Source: RGIG5299 sp045542315
GTDB lineage: Bacteria; Bacillota; Clostridia; Oscillospirales; RGIG5299
Length of the DNA stretch: 22,731 nt
Reading direction: 5' to 3'
Assembly (NCBI GenBank): GCA_045542315.1
Contig: JAZQKU010000049.1
Span: 1-22,731 of the forward strand
Below, one piece after another: positions 22,641 to 22,731 of the stretch. The notes below the pieces were generated by a model. That model worked only from the letters and a program-made list of their open reading frames with translations. It ran no database searches and had not been told where the DNA came from. The translations under genes and the position numbers were made by a program. Within the stretch, counting starts at the first letter, position 1, and each line of letters opens with the position of its first letter.

Positions 22641-22668
22641 GGCGTCGTGTTTCTAAGGACACAACGCC
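22641..22668. repeat. Hairpin after udp
   Basis: GGCGTCGTGT (22641-22650) pairs with ACACAACGCC (22659-22668) with one mismatch, over an eight-base loop. No T-run follows, so it is not a clear terminator. It may be the first element of the array that follows. Confidence 0.5.
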
Positions 22669-22676
22669 AACTCTAT

Positions 22677-22731
22677 TCGCCTTCGGCGAGTTATATTGCT
22701 TCGCAGTGATATTCGGCTTACGCCGAGTGGT
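22677..22731. repeat. Start of a second short-hairpin array, cut by the window edge
   Basis: TCGCC-TTC-GGCGA (22677-22689), TGC-TTC-GCA (22697-22705) and TCGGC-TTAC-GCCGA (22713-22726) are short perfect hairpins separated by GTTATAT and GTGATAT. The layout matches the array at 8883-9085, with a different linker. The first hairpin has a cUUCGg tetraloop. The right end is beyond the window. Confidence 0.7.

Overview
The window looks like chromosomal DNA of a member of the Clostridia (Bacillota), probably an uncultured gut-type species related to Oscillospirales or Christensenellales. The reasons are the strong Shine-Dalgarno sites, consensus sigma-A promoters, frequent TTG starts, a DUF6062 protein, and envelope proteins with Ser/Glu-rich linkers. 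This placement is an inference from gene content and style; no rRNA or other phylogenetic marker set is present. No tRNA, rRNA, CRISPR array, transposase or phage gene was seen. The base composition is moderate except for the AT-rich gene at the left edge.

Layout. (1) 1-740: one AT-rich DUF4303-like gene with its own promoter and a downstream hairpin. (2) 787-1840, minus: rplM-rpsI with promoter, structured leader and terminator, then a small SH3-like/coiled-coil gene (1932-2246, minus). (3) 2464-5149, plus: an envelope/redox group of a GDPD-like lipoprotein, an ApbE FMN transferase lipoprotein, a NusG_II (EetA-like) protein whose start codon is not ATG, GTG or TTG, and a Gx-transporter/EetB-like membrane protein. 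(4) 5212-8833, plus: a tightly coupled five-gene cassette of HPr-kinase-like ATPase, PqqD-like protein, Ser/His signal-peptidase-like protein, ABC exporter and membrane protein. It resembles the handling and export half of a RiPP system, but has no visible precursor or radical SAM enzyme, and it is the best candidate here for an undescribed system. (5) 8834-9199: no gene, but an array of short hairpins joined by GTGAAAT/ATTTCAC linkers, followed by a terminator-like hairpin. (6) 9200-10687, minus: a DUF1846 protein. (7) 10880-18247, plus: mnmE, mnmG, lysA, a surface beta-helix protein and a VanY-type carboxypeptidase. (8) 18228-18893, minus: DUF6062 with paired CxxC/CxxH motifs, overlapping the VanY gene tail to tail. 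(9) 18954-22619, plus: ogg, a phosphodiester glycosidase, a GT2 glycosyltransferase and uridine phosphorylase. (10) 22641-22731: a hairpin and the start of a second hairpin array, cut by the window edge.

How the genes work together. MnmE and MnmG act jointly on tRNA wobble uridine. LysA feeds lysine synthesis and draws on the diaminopimelate pool also used for peptidoglycan, and the VanY-type enzyme trims peptidoglycan stems. ApbE, the NusG_II protein and the Gx protein match three components of flavin-based extracellular electron transfer. The 5212-8833 cassette probably modifies, cleaves and exports a peptide or small protein encoded elsewhere. All functions are from reading the sequence alone; no database search was run.
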